Below are positions 52,640 through 64,000 of a DNA stretch of 64,000 nucleotides, piece after piece (position 1 is the stretch's first letter; each line of letters opens with the position of its first letter). The notes below the pieces were generated by a model, which did not search any database, was not told the origin of the DNA, and was given only the letters and a program-made list of their open reading frames with translations. The translations under genes were made by a program, and so were the position numbers. The DNA comes from Trileptium ribeirensis (taxonomy: Eukaryota; Nematoda; Enoplea; Enoplida; Thoracostomopsidae): NCBI GenBank assembly GCA_030248225.1, contig JASANE010012636.1:85224-149223 (forward strand). The letters run 5' to 3'.

Positions 52640-53165
52640 TAACAGTTCTTCAATACCGGTACCTGGGTTGATACCTGGTAAAACAAACGGGTCTTTTCGG
52701 TTATCCCCCCCCAGCCAGAATTTCGTCAATTTTAAAGGTGCAGATAAAATTTTGGTACCAATCGATTCAGCTCGATGAGCTGGTTCAGAAAATACCCATT
52801 TTACCCACATCCCTGACAATTTTTCTTTTGATTTTTTGAGGTCCCGATGGTCCCCCCTTGGGAACCCAAAAATTTTTTTTCTTCGGAATATGGTCATATT
52901 GGGTATCATTCGACTCGGCCTGATGAGAAAAGTCGATTAGTGTGTAATTTTTTGAAATCTACCCCACCGTTAGAAAGTTATGATGGCCCAAGTAACCCTG
53001 AACCGCAGAAATAAATTGCAGGCCATGCCGTTCTGGGTATACTAATCCTAAGCCTTAGTCTAAGCTAAGGCCTTTATATGAGACAGCACTAAGCCTAAGA
53101 CTAAGTCGGGGGCTGCCGCCCCCCGAACCCCCCGCTCTAAGCTGTTCTTTTTTCTAACGTTATAA
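52640..53165 (-). repeat. R3 repeat, inverted copy
   Basis: Ends with TTCTAACGTTATAA at 53152-53165, the inverse of the R3 start. It forms a head-to-head pair with the next entry. Confidence 0.75.
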
Positions 53166-53195
53166 CGTACGGCCCCTAAAGATTACTTGGGCCCT

Positions 53196-53480
53196 CATAA
53201 CTTTCTAACGGTGGGGTAGATTTAAAAAAAATTACACACTAATCGACTTGTCTCATCAAGCCGAGTCGAATGATACCCAATATGACCATATTCCGAAGAA
53301 AAAAATTTTTGGGTTCCCAAGGGACCTAAAAAAATCGAAAAAAAATTTGTCAGGAATGTGGGTAAAATGGGTATTTTCTGAACCAGCTCATCGAGCTGAA
53401 TCGATTGGTACCAAAATTTTATCTGTACCTTTAAAATTGACGAAATTCGGGCTGGGGGGATAACCGAAAAGACCCAAACT
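53196..53480 (+). repeat. R3 repeat, plus-strand partner of the inverted pair
   Basis: 'ctttctaacggtggggtagat' to 'gaaaagaccc' mirrors 52690-52990 almost exactly, giving a ~290-bp inverted repeat with a ~200-bp centre. Confidence 0.8.
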
Positions 53481-56400
53481 TTAATGACGGTAGATATAGT
53501 CGCGATGCCGCCCACAAGATGGGGTATTTGTCGCGTCACCTCGCACGAACTGGTCTAGCTGGTTCAGGCTAAGCCAAAATTTGTTTGAATAAATTAACTA
53601 GCCATTTTTGACTCATCTATTTTTAGTTCAAAAAATTACCTGGACCCAAACATTTCAGTGTTTTTGAATGTGTGGACCACCCAGAGCTGTTTGTACATGG
53701 GCGTAAAATGTTGATCGCGCAGGTATGGGTGCCTGCCGGTTTCGTAAAGTAATCGCAAAATAGCACAATCCCGATCACAGAGCGAAACTCCACTTGCAAG
53801 AATACCCACTCATGCTGTTAAATATTTTGTTTTGCGACTAGAAATGGATGGTGGGTCACTGGGTCGTTCGTGAGTCATGTAGGTCGCGACGCTTGGTGCA
53901 TCACGGTGTATCACGGGTCACGTTAACAGTAGGTCCTACAGCGTCAAACTGCACTAAGTTAATCCATTAAGGATTCAATATCTTGCGGGCCTGAGAAGAA
54001 CGCATTGAGCTCACGGGTGCGGACAGCACTTTGATCTGCACGGGCTCAATAATTTCTGCACGCGCACAGCTCTGAGTAATCACACTATCAACGAATGGCA
54101 AACCGCTTGTTTCAGTCGAATGAATTTTATCTCACAACCGGAAATAGCTAAAAACGTTCAGAAACTCAAATATAACCCACCTTTCCTGCCTATATTCTGA
54201 AGACCCTAATTAGAGACCGAGTAATGAAATACGGATATTCTATTTACTTTGGCAATCTTTATAAGAACCAAACATTACGTATTCCCAGACGTGTTCTAAA
54301 GAACAAATTTTGGTTCGTCATATTGCATGACTACCCAAACCGAGGGATCTCCCATGTAGTTAAAAGCGAAATAAATTTAAAAGGAATTCCTAAATGCTAA
54401 AAAATACATGGTTAAATCTAGTGTATTTAAGGCAGAAATACTTAGAATACAAATTTTTAGAAACATTCAGTTATAAATAAAAATTCTGTCTGTTACATAC
54501 AACCGGGAGGGGGTGGGAGGGCAGCCCCCCACGAGATATCAAGCGGCGGACTTTCTCAGATTTTTGTCTACTTACCTAAAATTTACCACGCATCTTCGAC
54601 TTGTGAAGTAAATATGGCTTGAGAAGGGGGTTCGACCCTTATGTCTAACTCACTTACTCATATGCCCCAAAATGACCGTCGCATTTCGAGCGAGTGGCTC
54701 GCTCGAGATTTCGCAACCATTTAAATTAATAGAAAATTCTATTTTTAGAACAAATTTATTTCGAGCGAGTCGCGAGCGAGCGACAGTCATTTTTGGCGGG
54801 TACTGTAGCTTGCTCCCAAACTCGAAATATTTCCCACTTATCTGGGTTGATACCTCCTTAAGCCAATTTACTCCTCCCCCATATTCTGATGCGGCACTCT
54901 CCACCGTGCGCACAGGAGGGACGCGGAAAATTTTAGCACTTATGACCTAAAGTACAAAATTGTGCCGAATTGGCGAAATTATTGGTTACCCCTTGCCTCA
55001 GCACTGTAATCTGTGCCACTAAGCAGGTGAACTTGGACACCTATATATATGCCAATATGCGTGAGTTATACAAATTTGTGAAACACACATATAAATTACG
55101 TGTTCCTAATCAAAATGCATATCGTGAGTAAGCCCCATGGATAACGTGATGTCGCGCAATGTGGAACAGGCTTCTGCCACAACAGCAGCATGAACCTGAA
55201 CCATCTGGATACCAGCCTCGAACGGCAGTCACTACGTCACGATCTGTGCTTTGTTCATTAACTTTTTATGTATTAAAACATAATTATCCATGACGTCCTG
55301 AAATAATGTTTCGTGTCGTTAAAACTCCTTGCAAATCCAGGGAACAATATGTTTACAGTCACACAACAAGCGGCGAAGCTATGTAGTACAACGGTTTCAA
55401 ACGTAATCCGTTTTTGTCGAACAAGTATTGCAACGGTTGAAGGGGTAATGAACTTCGCAAAGTGAGCGAATAGCATCTGCCATAGTGCATCTGGCTACCT
55501 TGTCGCTTGCAAAGTACGCTGTGCCAAATGCATTGTGCTATGCGGGAAAGGGTTAGTAATGCAATAAACGGCTTGACACCATCGCAATCATAGAGTTTAC
55601 TAGAAATATAAAATGTAAATGCAACACCATAAACGACGTTATACCGTAAATCTTAATGTAGAAACCATCGAAAACTGTAAAATGATTGTCCGCTTATTTA
55701 TTATACCAATTTGACACTATTGAGACGTGATAGCACCCCTGTTATCTTTGTTTATTCTAAATAACTTGCGTTCCAATGACACGGTGTGGTGTCAGTCGAG
55801 TTAATCTGTTTGTGACGGTTGATCCTAGTTATTTGGAAATGCCCTTTGAAGCACTCTGAAGATTCAACCCCACTATAGCATTCCCAGATTCGCACTAATC
55901 TCTGCCATGATCACACAAAGTCAATGTCCAATTCGCAGCGGTTTTGATACGTTGCGCAGAAAACGACTGCGACTACGCAAAAGCAAAAATATTTTTTCAA
56001 TTATTATCAGTCAAAGAAAAACGTGAAAATCTCTCTGCCCAGCCATGAGTTAACGCTTGACAAGCACAACAAAAACATTTTAGCCCAGTTGACTATTTAA
56101 AATGAAAACGTCATTTGTTATATTAGTGGCCACGACATGGAAAGGCATAAACAAATGAAAATACACCTACAGATCCATAAATAGCATACCGAGCAGAAAT
56201 TTTAATGCCTACAATGTTTTTCCGACTCAACAGCAATGCTATTCATCGTCAATACAAAGCTGTTCACGACTTATATATGTTGATTTTTTTATATGACATT
56301 TACATATATATTTGACCTTTAATGTAAAAATGTAAAGTTTTATGTTATTTTGAAAAATTTATAACGACGTACTTGCTATTCTACAGCCACGCGCAGATAT

Positions 56401-56577
56401 AAAACAAATTTGTCGGAAATGGTGCGCAAAAAATTAACAACTGTTCAATTCTTATTCGGGAAAAAATTTGTGTTTATTTCAGAGCGTGACTGTATCTATG
56501 AAAAGAAACTGAAGAGAATTTAGATCCCAGCGTAGCGTGGAATGTTCATATATAATTCATCAGAGCATGTTAGATTG
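53481..56577. other. Intergenic region
   Basis: No gene recognised. It holds the foldback element at 54664-54800 and otherwise AT-rich unique-looking sequence. Confidence 0.4.
54664..54800. mobile_element. 137-bp foldback element rich in CGAGCGAG
   Basis: CCCCAAAATGACCGTCGC at the left is the near-inverse of the right end. Inside are CGAGCGAG/CTCGCTCG blocks on both sides of an AT centre. A second copy is at 58021-58130 and a fragment lies near 59925-59970. Confidence 0.6.
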
Positions 56578-56787
56578 CTATTTTTTATTCTTCGAATTCC
56601 GCTTCCCACGACTACTTGGAGAATTGGTAGCATATTTCGCAGCAAGTCCGTCCAAAAACGCGTCGTGTTGAGCTATACGTCGTTGTTGGTTGCCCAGAAT
56701 AGCTTTAGCCAAATCAGATTCAGTTTCCTCATTTTGTCGAGCCAACTTCTTTCTAGCAGTTTCAGCTAAACGCGCTTCATCTGCTGC
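56578..56787 (-). CDS. DNAJC9: DNAJC9-like protein, last exon
   Basis: Acceptor (minus strand) TTGTTAG, 69 codons then TAG (56578-56580), phase 0. Encodes 'DEARLAETARKKLARQ', 'LAKAILGNQQRR' and 'FLDGLAAKYA', then a basic Lys-rich tail. This is the C-terminal arrangement of DNAJC9, a J-domain co-chaperone that also binds histones H3-H4. It joins in phase to the exon at 59521-59738. Confidence 0.6.
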   Translation of the reverse strand, partial: AADEARLAETARKKLARQNEETESDLAKAILGNQQRRIAQHDAFLDGLAAKYATNSPSSRGKRNSKNKK

Positions 56788-56884
56788 CTAACAAGTTATA
56801 TAGTGCAATATTAATTACTAGCACGCGACGGGAGACTGGACTGTCACACCGCACACCACCTTACTGTTGTACCGGCATCAACGT

Positions 56885-57259
56885 CTGGCCTGTCCACAGT
56901 GGGGGTGGGGGGACCCCCACTTTCCAAATCCCCATGTTCGTGAGATTTTCCCCCATGTCCGTCCCCACCACTCGGCCGAAACCCCCCATGTTCAACTAAT
57001 TCCAAAAATTTTTTTCGTCTGAAAATTTGTTCTTTCTTTGCAAATTGTTTTTTAAACATTAATTACCACTATTTATAATGCTAAAATATTGTTTTTTTAG
57101 CTTGAAAGTACGTTCACAGTAGTAAAAATGCATGAAAAAATGGAAATATTTTGTATTTTTAAGCAAAATTTACCCCCACTTTAAAATTTCCCCCGAGAAT
57201 GAACATGGGGCCCCCGAAGTTTCCCCCCCCCACTTTTCGGAGGGCTGTGGACAGGCCAG
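56885..57259. mobile_element. 375-bp MITE with 15-bp TIR CTGGCCTGTCCACAG
   Basis: CTGGCCTGTCCACAG at 56885 and its inverse ending at 57259. Flanks 'aacgt' and 'aacat' may be a degenerate 5-bp duplication. C-rich just inside the ends. Lies in the DNAJC9-like intron. An end of the same family lies at 40262-40276. Confidence 0.65.
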
Positions 57260-57559
57260 AACATTATGTCTTATAAAGAAACCATATAAACATGGATATA
57301 ATCATCAAAATTCTACATGAATACTTAAAATGGAAAAAGATGCTGCGAGACAAAATCCGACCAAAACATCAAAATCATCGTGCCTACTTTTAAATCATTT
57401 CGTGCCAGGCTAAAATTGAAATGTGGACAAACCTTATTTCACGATCAAAAATATATAAATTGCTACAGAAATCACCCATTTAAAAAATTAAAATCGTAAA
57501 CATTATCTGATCTTCGATACCTTGCCAAGATTTCACCAAATTAATCAAAGCAGTAACAG

Positions 57560-57895
57560 CGAATATGACAGGCTACAACGCTAAACATGGGCCAAGATAA
57601 GGTAACAATTCTCTGTTTTCAAATTTCGACTAAAATTGAGACTTTATCATGATCCAAAACCATGCTCATCCTTGTACTGAGTCGCCGTCTGTTCAGGCGA
57701 CACTGTGCCTAGGTTACCTAATTCAAGCAATTAGAGTGAATACGTCAGACTAGAATGTTAAACATGAGCCAAGATAACGTAACATCACTAATTTCAAAGT
57801 TTGTCTAAAATTGTAGCTTTAGTGTGGTCCAAGAATATCCGCATCTTTGTATGAATCGTTATTGGTTCAGGCGACTCTGTGCTTAAATTCAAGAT
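57560..57895 (+). repeat. Two-copy ~177-bp tandem repeat, diverged
   Basis: 'aaacatg(g/a)gccaagataa(g/c)gtaac' occurs at 57583 and 57760. 'ttcaggcgac(a/t)ctgtgc' recurs at the same offset. Confidence 0.7.
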
Positions 57896-58020
57896 TACTA
57901 CGGACCAGAAGTCACTAACGACTATCAGGGGAACGAGCAGCGCTACAGCAGTCATTTCTGGCGGAAGCTGTAAAGTCGTAACGTATTAAACGCTCAAGCT
58001 TCATACTATACAATACACAA

Positions 58021-58130
58021 AAAAATGACTAGCTCACTCGATATTTCAACAATTGAATTTCTTAATTTTAATAGTTTCGAAATCTCGAGCGAACCGCTCG
58101 CTCGAAATACGACAGTTGTTTCTGGCGAGT
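58021..58130. mobile_element. Second copy of the CGAGCGAG foldback element
   Basis: Starts 'aaaaatgact' and ends 'tctggcgagt', with CTCGAGCGAACCGCTCGCTCG inside. Diverged from 54664-54800. Confidence 0.5.
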
Positions 58131-58744
58131 ACTGTTAGCTGTGGATCATTATTGTATGCCGAAAACTGCTTGGAACACTATTTAAAATAATAACTGTACC
58201 ACATTTTTAACTTGCGCCACATTTAGACGATTCAGTTAGATTTTTATATACACATTTGCCAACCCTAGTGCCTAGACCTTTTTGATATCCTCCACGCAAT
58301 AATTAAACAGTGAAAGATTGACCATATTCCGCAAATCGGTTTCGTCGACAATGTAATCCTTGCAACGTATGAAAACATAAGACATGCTGTACCAGAGTCT
58401 GTTTTTCATTTTGTAAAATGCAGAATTTACGTTTTCATTACAAATGAAAATGCGTATCGCCAAACTAAAAATGCGTTCTTTACAGAACAAACACGTCTAA
58501 ATAAATAAAATATTGACGTAAAACTCATTTATTGATAAATCTGTCTTAAATATATTCCAATCTTATTATTGATATGTTTATATTTATGTTACACATTAGA
58601 ACATACACTGTATAAACAATTATGAACAATATACAAAAAGCACGCTTTGGACATGTCTATGGCAAAAGTACAACACCCAAGCGAATTTTCATTAGTTTGT
58701 GAGTATTATCTCGTGGCAGTTAATATAGTGTTGCTTTAGAACAA

Positions 58745-59037
58745 AGATAGGGTTTTTAAATTTCCTATATAGGTTTTGTGTTTGTTTTGTTTTTCTAAAT
58801 TAAAATTTGATTTTAGGGCAGTTGGTATTCCGGAGACCTAAGCGCCTCTGTATTTACCTTTCTAGTCCAAAAATTCGCAAGGTGTCATGGAAAATGCGAA
58901 AACTGTGCGAAATATGCAAAAAATTCTGTGCTAGATCCATGATAACAAAACTGTTGTATTCAGCGCAGTCTGATAACCTAGAAGACACTTACTTGACGGC
59001 ACAAACAACACGTAATAATAATTATGACGAAATGTGA
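58745..59037 (+). other. Open stretch with an acceptor-like start and a Cys cluster
   Basis: 'gattttag' near 58816 is followed by an open frame to TGA at 59035 that contains 'KLCEICKKFCARS'. It overlaps the DNAJC9-like intron on the other strand. Unsupported as a gene; could be a decayed exon. Confidence 0.2.
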
Positions 59038-59520
59038 AAAATCGATATATATCTAGTAAGCGTCGACAAACAATATTCGCACCCATATAGCGCCCCAGGC
59101 AGTGGTCCTACAAAATGTGCTGTTCGGCAAAGTTGTAGATCTGGATGAGTTGATCACGGAAGGCGTTTTTCGATGTGACGCTTCTGTCGCAAGATATGGG
59201 CTGCGAAACACAGGCTGCCCAAAAAAATTAGACCAAGAGCACTACAAACCAGTTTTTGTTTATTTTGACCCGAAATATTTGGCCGAAGCTCTTAGCGTTT
59301 AACTAATGGGCGCATCACATAAATTTTGCCTGTCGAACAAAAAAAGAATTTTATTGAAATCCATCCATACGAAGATGAATTGTGATTTACGCCAACAGAG
59401 AAAAGATGTTACCAATTTTCCACGGTCCCTTATTTGAAACCCTACTCACTGCGTTTCAAATATATATAAAAATTACATCTGCAATTAGAAAACTAATAAT
59501 ACAGCAATATATACACGTAC

Positions 59521-59738
59521 TTTGCGTTTTTGTTTTCCCGTTTTCAACTTTCGAGATGTTTTGCGATGTGCTGGAAAGTCATCAACAGTTCCTTCAGCGA
59601 TACATCTGTCCAAAATATCAGCTAAACGTAGCTGATCAGCGTCATTTTCGCAACACGGCATACACTGTATAATCTTTGTCATATCACCCTCGAACCGGTT
59701 GTAATATTTTAACAAATCATCTTGCTCTTCAGCCGAGT
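59521..59738 (-). CDS. DNAJC9: DNAJC9-like protein, penultimate exon
   Basis: Minus-strand acceptor ATTATTGCAG, donor GTACGTG. Encodes 'LLKYYNRFEGDMTKIIQCMP', matching the 'Y..F.GDM..I...VP' block of DNAJC9, then 'ADILDRCIAEGTVDDFPA' and a Lys-rich end. Phase 1 in, phase 0 out. The J domain (HPD) is not visible up to 64000, so upstream exons are either outside the window or beyond the LINE insertion. Confidence 0.62.
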
Positions 59739-60765
59739 CTGCAATAATTATTGAACACTTCGTTCAAATTTATCGAGTTGGTACGTTTCCATAGGTTCAA
59801 GTGATTTAACCTTAGAAAAATATGCTACAGTCGGATGGGTACGCATTATGAACACCTGTTCTAAGCAATAAATTGTGGTACCAAATGACCACCGCAGCTC
59901 TCGCGCAGTACTTGAAACTAAAGCTGCTTGCTCGCTCAAAAAGCGATAGTCACTTTTGGCGCGAACTGTATTCCGTCTATTTCGCAGGTAAATGCATTGA
60001 AATGAAACAAGTCTGAAAATGTCTTCAATTCGCAACCAGGAATAAAGCCATGTCAATAGAATCTAAATGATCAACGGTAGTCGATATTTTTCTAACATTA
60101 CCACGGAGTAGATCCAAATAAAATAAATATATAATCTACTATTATCTTCATTTGAAACAGTTCACAGATTTCTATTCCTCACAGAAACTTGGAGATACGA
60201 CAGTGTAACCGGGCACATGATCGACGAATTGTGGCAAAAATTATTAAATTTCGTTGGAAACTATAGTCCGCCACAACAAATTTAGTGCATATATAGTCAA
60301 ATAGCGGATAGAATTTTTGTTGAAAATAGTTTCCTGTAGTCATTCGAAATCAACGTTGCTTTAGATGTCTAAGGAGACCTTCGACTACTGTTTCAGTCAT
60401 TTCACTACTAAAATTTGACATACACTTTCGACAATAATCAAAATCACGCAAACCAGTATCCTTTTCCGCAATCAAAATGTTTTAGGATAATCAGTGGTTT
60501 ATGGCCGAAAGCAATGCTCAGCGAACCGTTTAACGAAATATATTTAAATCGGACTGCGGAGGCACATAATTATTCATTTTTGTCGGTCTGTGTAAAGAAG
60601 ACACTTTTACGAATTAATAACAAACACATTTAGGTATCTTGCAGCGATATAATACAAACAAAATAAAAACTAGTAATATCAATCAACCTTATGATTTTAT
60701 TCAAAATATTGAAAAAGAACAAGTGAATCAGACAAGAAATAGAGTGAATTGTTTTCGGGTCCAAA
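59739..60765 (-). other. DNAJC9-like intron, left of the LINE
   Basis: No exon recognised on either strand. AT-rich. Confidence 0.4.
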
Positions 60766-60825
60766 TTCTAGGGGGGTGCCCCCCTAGCTCGGGGGGGGCA
60801 AACCATTTTAGGGGGGTGGGGTGAA
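60766..60825. repeat. G-rich palindrome CTAGGGGGGTGCCCCCCTAG
   Basis: A 20-bp palindrome followed by G8 and G6/GTGGGGTG runs, capable of quadruplex or hairpin formation. A related G-rich block lies on the far side of the LINE (63677-63785). Confidence 0.6.
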
Positions 60826-60856
60826 TGACACATAATATACATTATATATTTATGCC

Positions 60857-63650
60857 GTACACTACCCAGCGGATCAGAAGGACTCTCTAGAAAAGACATA
60901 CCGCTCGATCTCCAAAGGACGGTTAATAATGGTAATTGGCGACCTAAATGCGGAGGTAGGCCAGGATAAGATAGGGATGGGAGAAAGAACTTGGCAACTT
61001 CAGCTGTGGCAAAATCAACGACAATGGACTCAGGTTACTCTCTTTTGCCGCAACCTATCGCCTGGGTATAGGGAACACATGGTTTCAACATCACCACCGG
61101 ACAACATGGCAATCCAACGACAATCGAACTCCAAAGATGCTTGACTATATTCTAATAAACAGACGTTTCGGGACATCACTGCAAGACATCAAGGTAATCC
61201 GGGACGCCGACGTTGGGTCGGACCATGACCCTGTCGTCGCTAAATTGAAACTTCGTCTAAAACGCAATAAGGTGCCTGCTAGGCCCGCGCCACTCGATAT
61301 CTCGAAACTAAAGGAAAACGAAGTTAAATCGGCATATCAGCCAGAGCTGCGAAATCGATTTGAAGCACTTACACAAGTTGACAGAACAGTTGATAACATC
61401 GACGACAGCTGGTCCGCTACCTGCGAGGTTATGTGCAGCGCTGTAAAGGCAGTCTGCCACCCAAAGCGCCGCAGAACAAAACGATGGATCTCCGATGCAA
61501 TACTTCGCTTGGTCGACGAAAGACGTGAATGTAAGCGCACAGGCAACCGCCAACGACATAACTTTCTCTGTCGCGAGATCGAACGACAACTAAAAACAGA
61601 AGAACTGACCTACTGGAACGTAACGGCTACGGAAATGGAACGGGCAGCGCGCTCTGGCAACTGGTTGGTTTTGTTCAGAACCATCCATAATGTGCTATGG
61701 AAACAACCTGCGGTAAGCGAAGTTATTCTCGATCACCATGGCAATGCTATTCAACAACCGCATCTGCGATTGAGCCGTTGGCGTGAATACTTTTAACACC
61801 TCTATAATCGTCCCAGCCCACAACAAATTGATCCAAACCGTGACATTCAACCATATTTGTCGACGGATATAAACACTGACCCCCGTCACTCGATGAATAC
61901 CGTAAGTGTGTTCAACAACTGAAAGATGGCAAAGCGGCTGGGGGTGATGTAATCCATGCGGAAATGATAAAAGCCGGTGGCGACGTGGTCGAAAACAAAA
62001 TCTACATACTAGTGTTAAAAATATGGGATTTGGAAACTCTTCCATCTCACTGGAAGGACTCAGTTGTCATCCCTGTCTACAAGAAAAAGGACAAAAAGTG
62101 CTGTGAAAACTATCGTGGCATCAGCTTACTCTCAGTTGCAGGCAAAATACTAACGACGATCATTTTGCATAGACTACGACTGTCACGGGAGTTACGGTGC
62201 CGCGAGAACCAAGCGGGTTTCCTACCGGGTCGTGGTTGTAGCGATCAGATTTTTGCTACTCGTCAAATCTTCGAACGACGTATGCGTGGCGGCAAACCAT
62301 TTGTTGCAGCCTTCATTGACTTTGCGGCAGCTTTTGATAGCGTTCACCGAGATTCCCTGTGGAAAGCGCTCGGCTTAAACGGCATACCCTCCAAAATAAT
62401 TAACATCCTTCGCAATTATTGCGACGAATCCAAGTGCCGCGTCCGTGTTTATGGCGAAATGTCAACAGAGTTCTGCATCTCAACCGGTGTGAGGCAAGGA
62501 TGTGCCGTGTCACCATTGCTCTTCAATGTGGTCATCGATTGGATAATGCACTCAACGATTAATTATAACTATGGGATGAAGGTGGGCGAGGACGTGCACA
62601 TTGCTGATCTGGACTATGCCGACGATATTGTGCTGTACGCCGACGATGCTGCAAGTATGCAACAATTCATTGACAACGTAGACGAAATCGCAAAGCGGCT
62701 AGGCCTCACAATAAGTGCTCCAAAAACGAAGATCATCAGTGTAGGCATTCCAAACCCAATTTTGCGTCTAAATGGTGAAATCCTAGAAACTGTCGATTCC
62801 TTCGTATATCTGGGATAAGTCATTCGCAGCAACAAGATAGCAGCCACCGATGATATCTCAGTTCGTATTTCTAAGGCATCATCATCTTTTGGCCGACTAA
62901 GGAATGCTGTCTTCAACCGACGAACGGTATCGGTCGCAACTAAAATGCGAATATACAACGCCATCGTAATACCAACCCTTCCATACTCGTGCGAAAGCTG
63001 GACAATACTAGGTAGCGATATTAAGTTAAGACGCTAGAAGCATTCCAGATGAGGTGTTTACGCACTACAATCGGCGTTTCACTTCTGGATCGAATTCGTA
63101 ATGACGAAATCAGGAAATGATGTTGCAACCAACCATCCATATCCCAAGCAGTGCGAACGCATCGCCTACGTTTGTTTGGACACGTCAGTAGAATGGACGA
63201 AATGCGACTACCGAATCGGCTGCTGTTTGCTAACCAACCAACAGATTGGAAAATGCCTCGGAATGCCCCCAAGAAAACGTGGAGCAGCCAAGTTCTACAA
63301 GACCTGACGGGGACGCTGTTTCTCACCAAGGCACATGCTAATATCAACGATGCAAAGGAGGCCGCACAACATCGACAGCAGTGGCGAGGACTTTATCGTG
63401 ATGAAATGTGGGCAGCTACAGTGGGATCTGCAACTATGCCGTATCGCCGCTAAGCTTTAAGTCAAGTAAGTCAGCGGATCATAGCTACCGCTATGCGTTG
63501 TTCCAAATCCCTACATGCAAATTTGGACAGCGGCGTCCATCGAGCTACACACGGTCCTCAGCAACGTGTCCTTACATGTTCAACGAGCAACAACGAATTA
63601 TCAGCACAGAAAAAGAATTTGCGACATATGCTAATGGTAACTATAATTTT
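60857..63650 (+). mobile_element. 5'-truncated RTE-like LINE, broken
   Basis: The endonuclease (EEP) end begins with 'IMVIGDLNAEVGQDK' and 'SDHDPVVAKLKLRLK'. The reverse transcriptase has 'VVIPVYKKKDKKCCENYRGISLLS', 'FIDFAAAFDSVHRD', 'GVRQGCAVSPLLFN' and 'DLDYADDIVL' (YADD active site). The C-terminal domain ends 'RDEMWAATVG' at 63453. Frameshifts occur near 61130, 61800-61960, 63030 and 63150, and a TAA at 62816-62818 breaks the frame. RTE or a related clade, inactive. Confidence 0.88.
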
Positions 63651-63659
63651 TTTTAAATT

Positions 63660-64000
63660 AGATTTAAAAAATTCTCGGGTGGGGGAACTCGAAATTCTAT
63701 GGGTGGTGGCTTAAGGGGAGGAGAAGGTTTAGGGGTGGTGGAGCCGGGTTTAGGGGTGGTCCCCCCCCTAGCCCCCCTGTTAAAAAAACCCGGTCCACAT
63801 TGTATTCACACACAGCCCTACACCTACGGCATCGACCTAAGTTCTTAACATGAAAAATTCGGAGCCGTGACTGTATATTGCAAAGACCGTTAAAAAATTT
63901 GTCCTTCGGGTAAACGAATCTCCACAAAAAAAATTTGTTCAATAGCAGCAATACGTATTATGCAGTTGTACTTCGTTCAGTTACGTATCTACTGGTCTGC
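63660..64000. other. G/C-run block and unannotated end
   Basis: 63677-63785 is G-rich, then C-rich ('ggtccccccccta'), like the block at 60766. The last 200 bp show nothing recognisable. Confidence 0.4.

Noticed and set aside
58272..58490. Extra DNAJC9-like exon
   Set aside because: The two flanking exons already join in phase and match the family without a gap.
59748..60056. 102-codon minus-strand frame upstream of the DNAJC9-like exon
   Set aside because: No J-domain HPD motif, and the composition does not match the family. Treated as an intron frame.

Overview
The window is metazoan nuclear DNA: AT-rich, with long spliced host genes (GT..AG introns up to ~7 kb), arthropod-type TATA/initiator promoters and many transposon fragments. 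The species cannot be fixed. The main host gene is a peroxisomal SCP2-type 3-ketoacyl-CoA thiolase without an SCP2 domain (as in nematode DAF-22), so the source is some invertebrate.

Layout. (1) 1-1696: an old dispersed repeat (R1) split first by a 524-bp MITE (985-1508, TSD ACGC) and then by a complete Maverick/Polinton. (2) 1697-16638: the Polinton, 14,942 bp, bounded by 6-bp target duplications CACATA and ~383-bp terminal inverted repeats that are almost identical. It encodes, left to right: a divergent zinc-finger protein, protein-primed DNA polymerase B, a single-pass membrane protein, a chromodomain integrase, a packaging ATPase, two small Polinton structural-type proteins, a NADAR-family protein, a TATA-binding-protein (TBP) homologue, a small beta-rich protein, a very basic protein, a double-jelly-roll major capsid protein, a small charged protein, and a spliced two-chromodomain protein whose 3' end lies in the right TIR. 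Several genes carry frameshifts or stops; ATPase, NADAR, TBP-like and chromodomain genes are open. (3) 17708-43118: nine exons of the thiolase, 425 aa, ending in the peroxisomal signal AKL. Its introns hold tandem arrays, SINEs, R1 copies and decayed copies of one exon. (4) 43-54 kb: intergenic, with a ~1.9-kb DNA transposon (45542-47457) whose ends are studded with a GACGTAT-type motif, a PIF/Harbinger-like MITE and copies of a dispersed repeat (R3). (5) 56.5-59.7 kb: two minus-strand exons of a DNAJC9-like gene. (6) 60.8-63.65 kb: a broken RTE-like LINE.

Most interesting observation. The 10-mer ACATGAAAAG occurs nine times exactly, and once more with one mismatch, in the Polinton, always on the coding strand and always starting 34-52 nt before a gene start, even where it falls inside the upstream gene. 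The TATA box of the polymerase gene lies 41 nt before its ATG, so the 10-mer occupies the TATA position. The element also encodes its own TBP homologue. I infer a two-tier transcription system: host-type TATA promoters for polymerase and chromodomain genes (perhaps also for the TBP gene), and an element-specific box read by the element's TBP for the structural genes. The NADAR protein (a family that removes ADP-ribose from nucleic acid or nucleotide substrates) and three separate chromodomains suggest further host-interaction functions. All functional statements are homology inferences made by eye; no database search was run.
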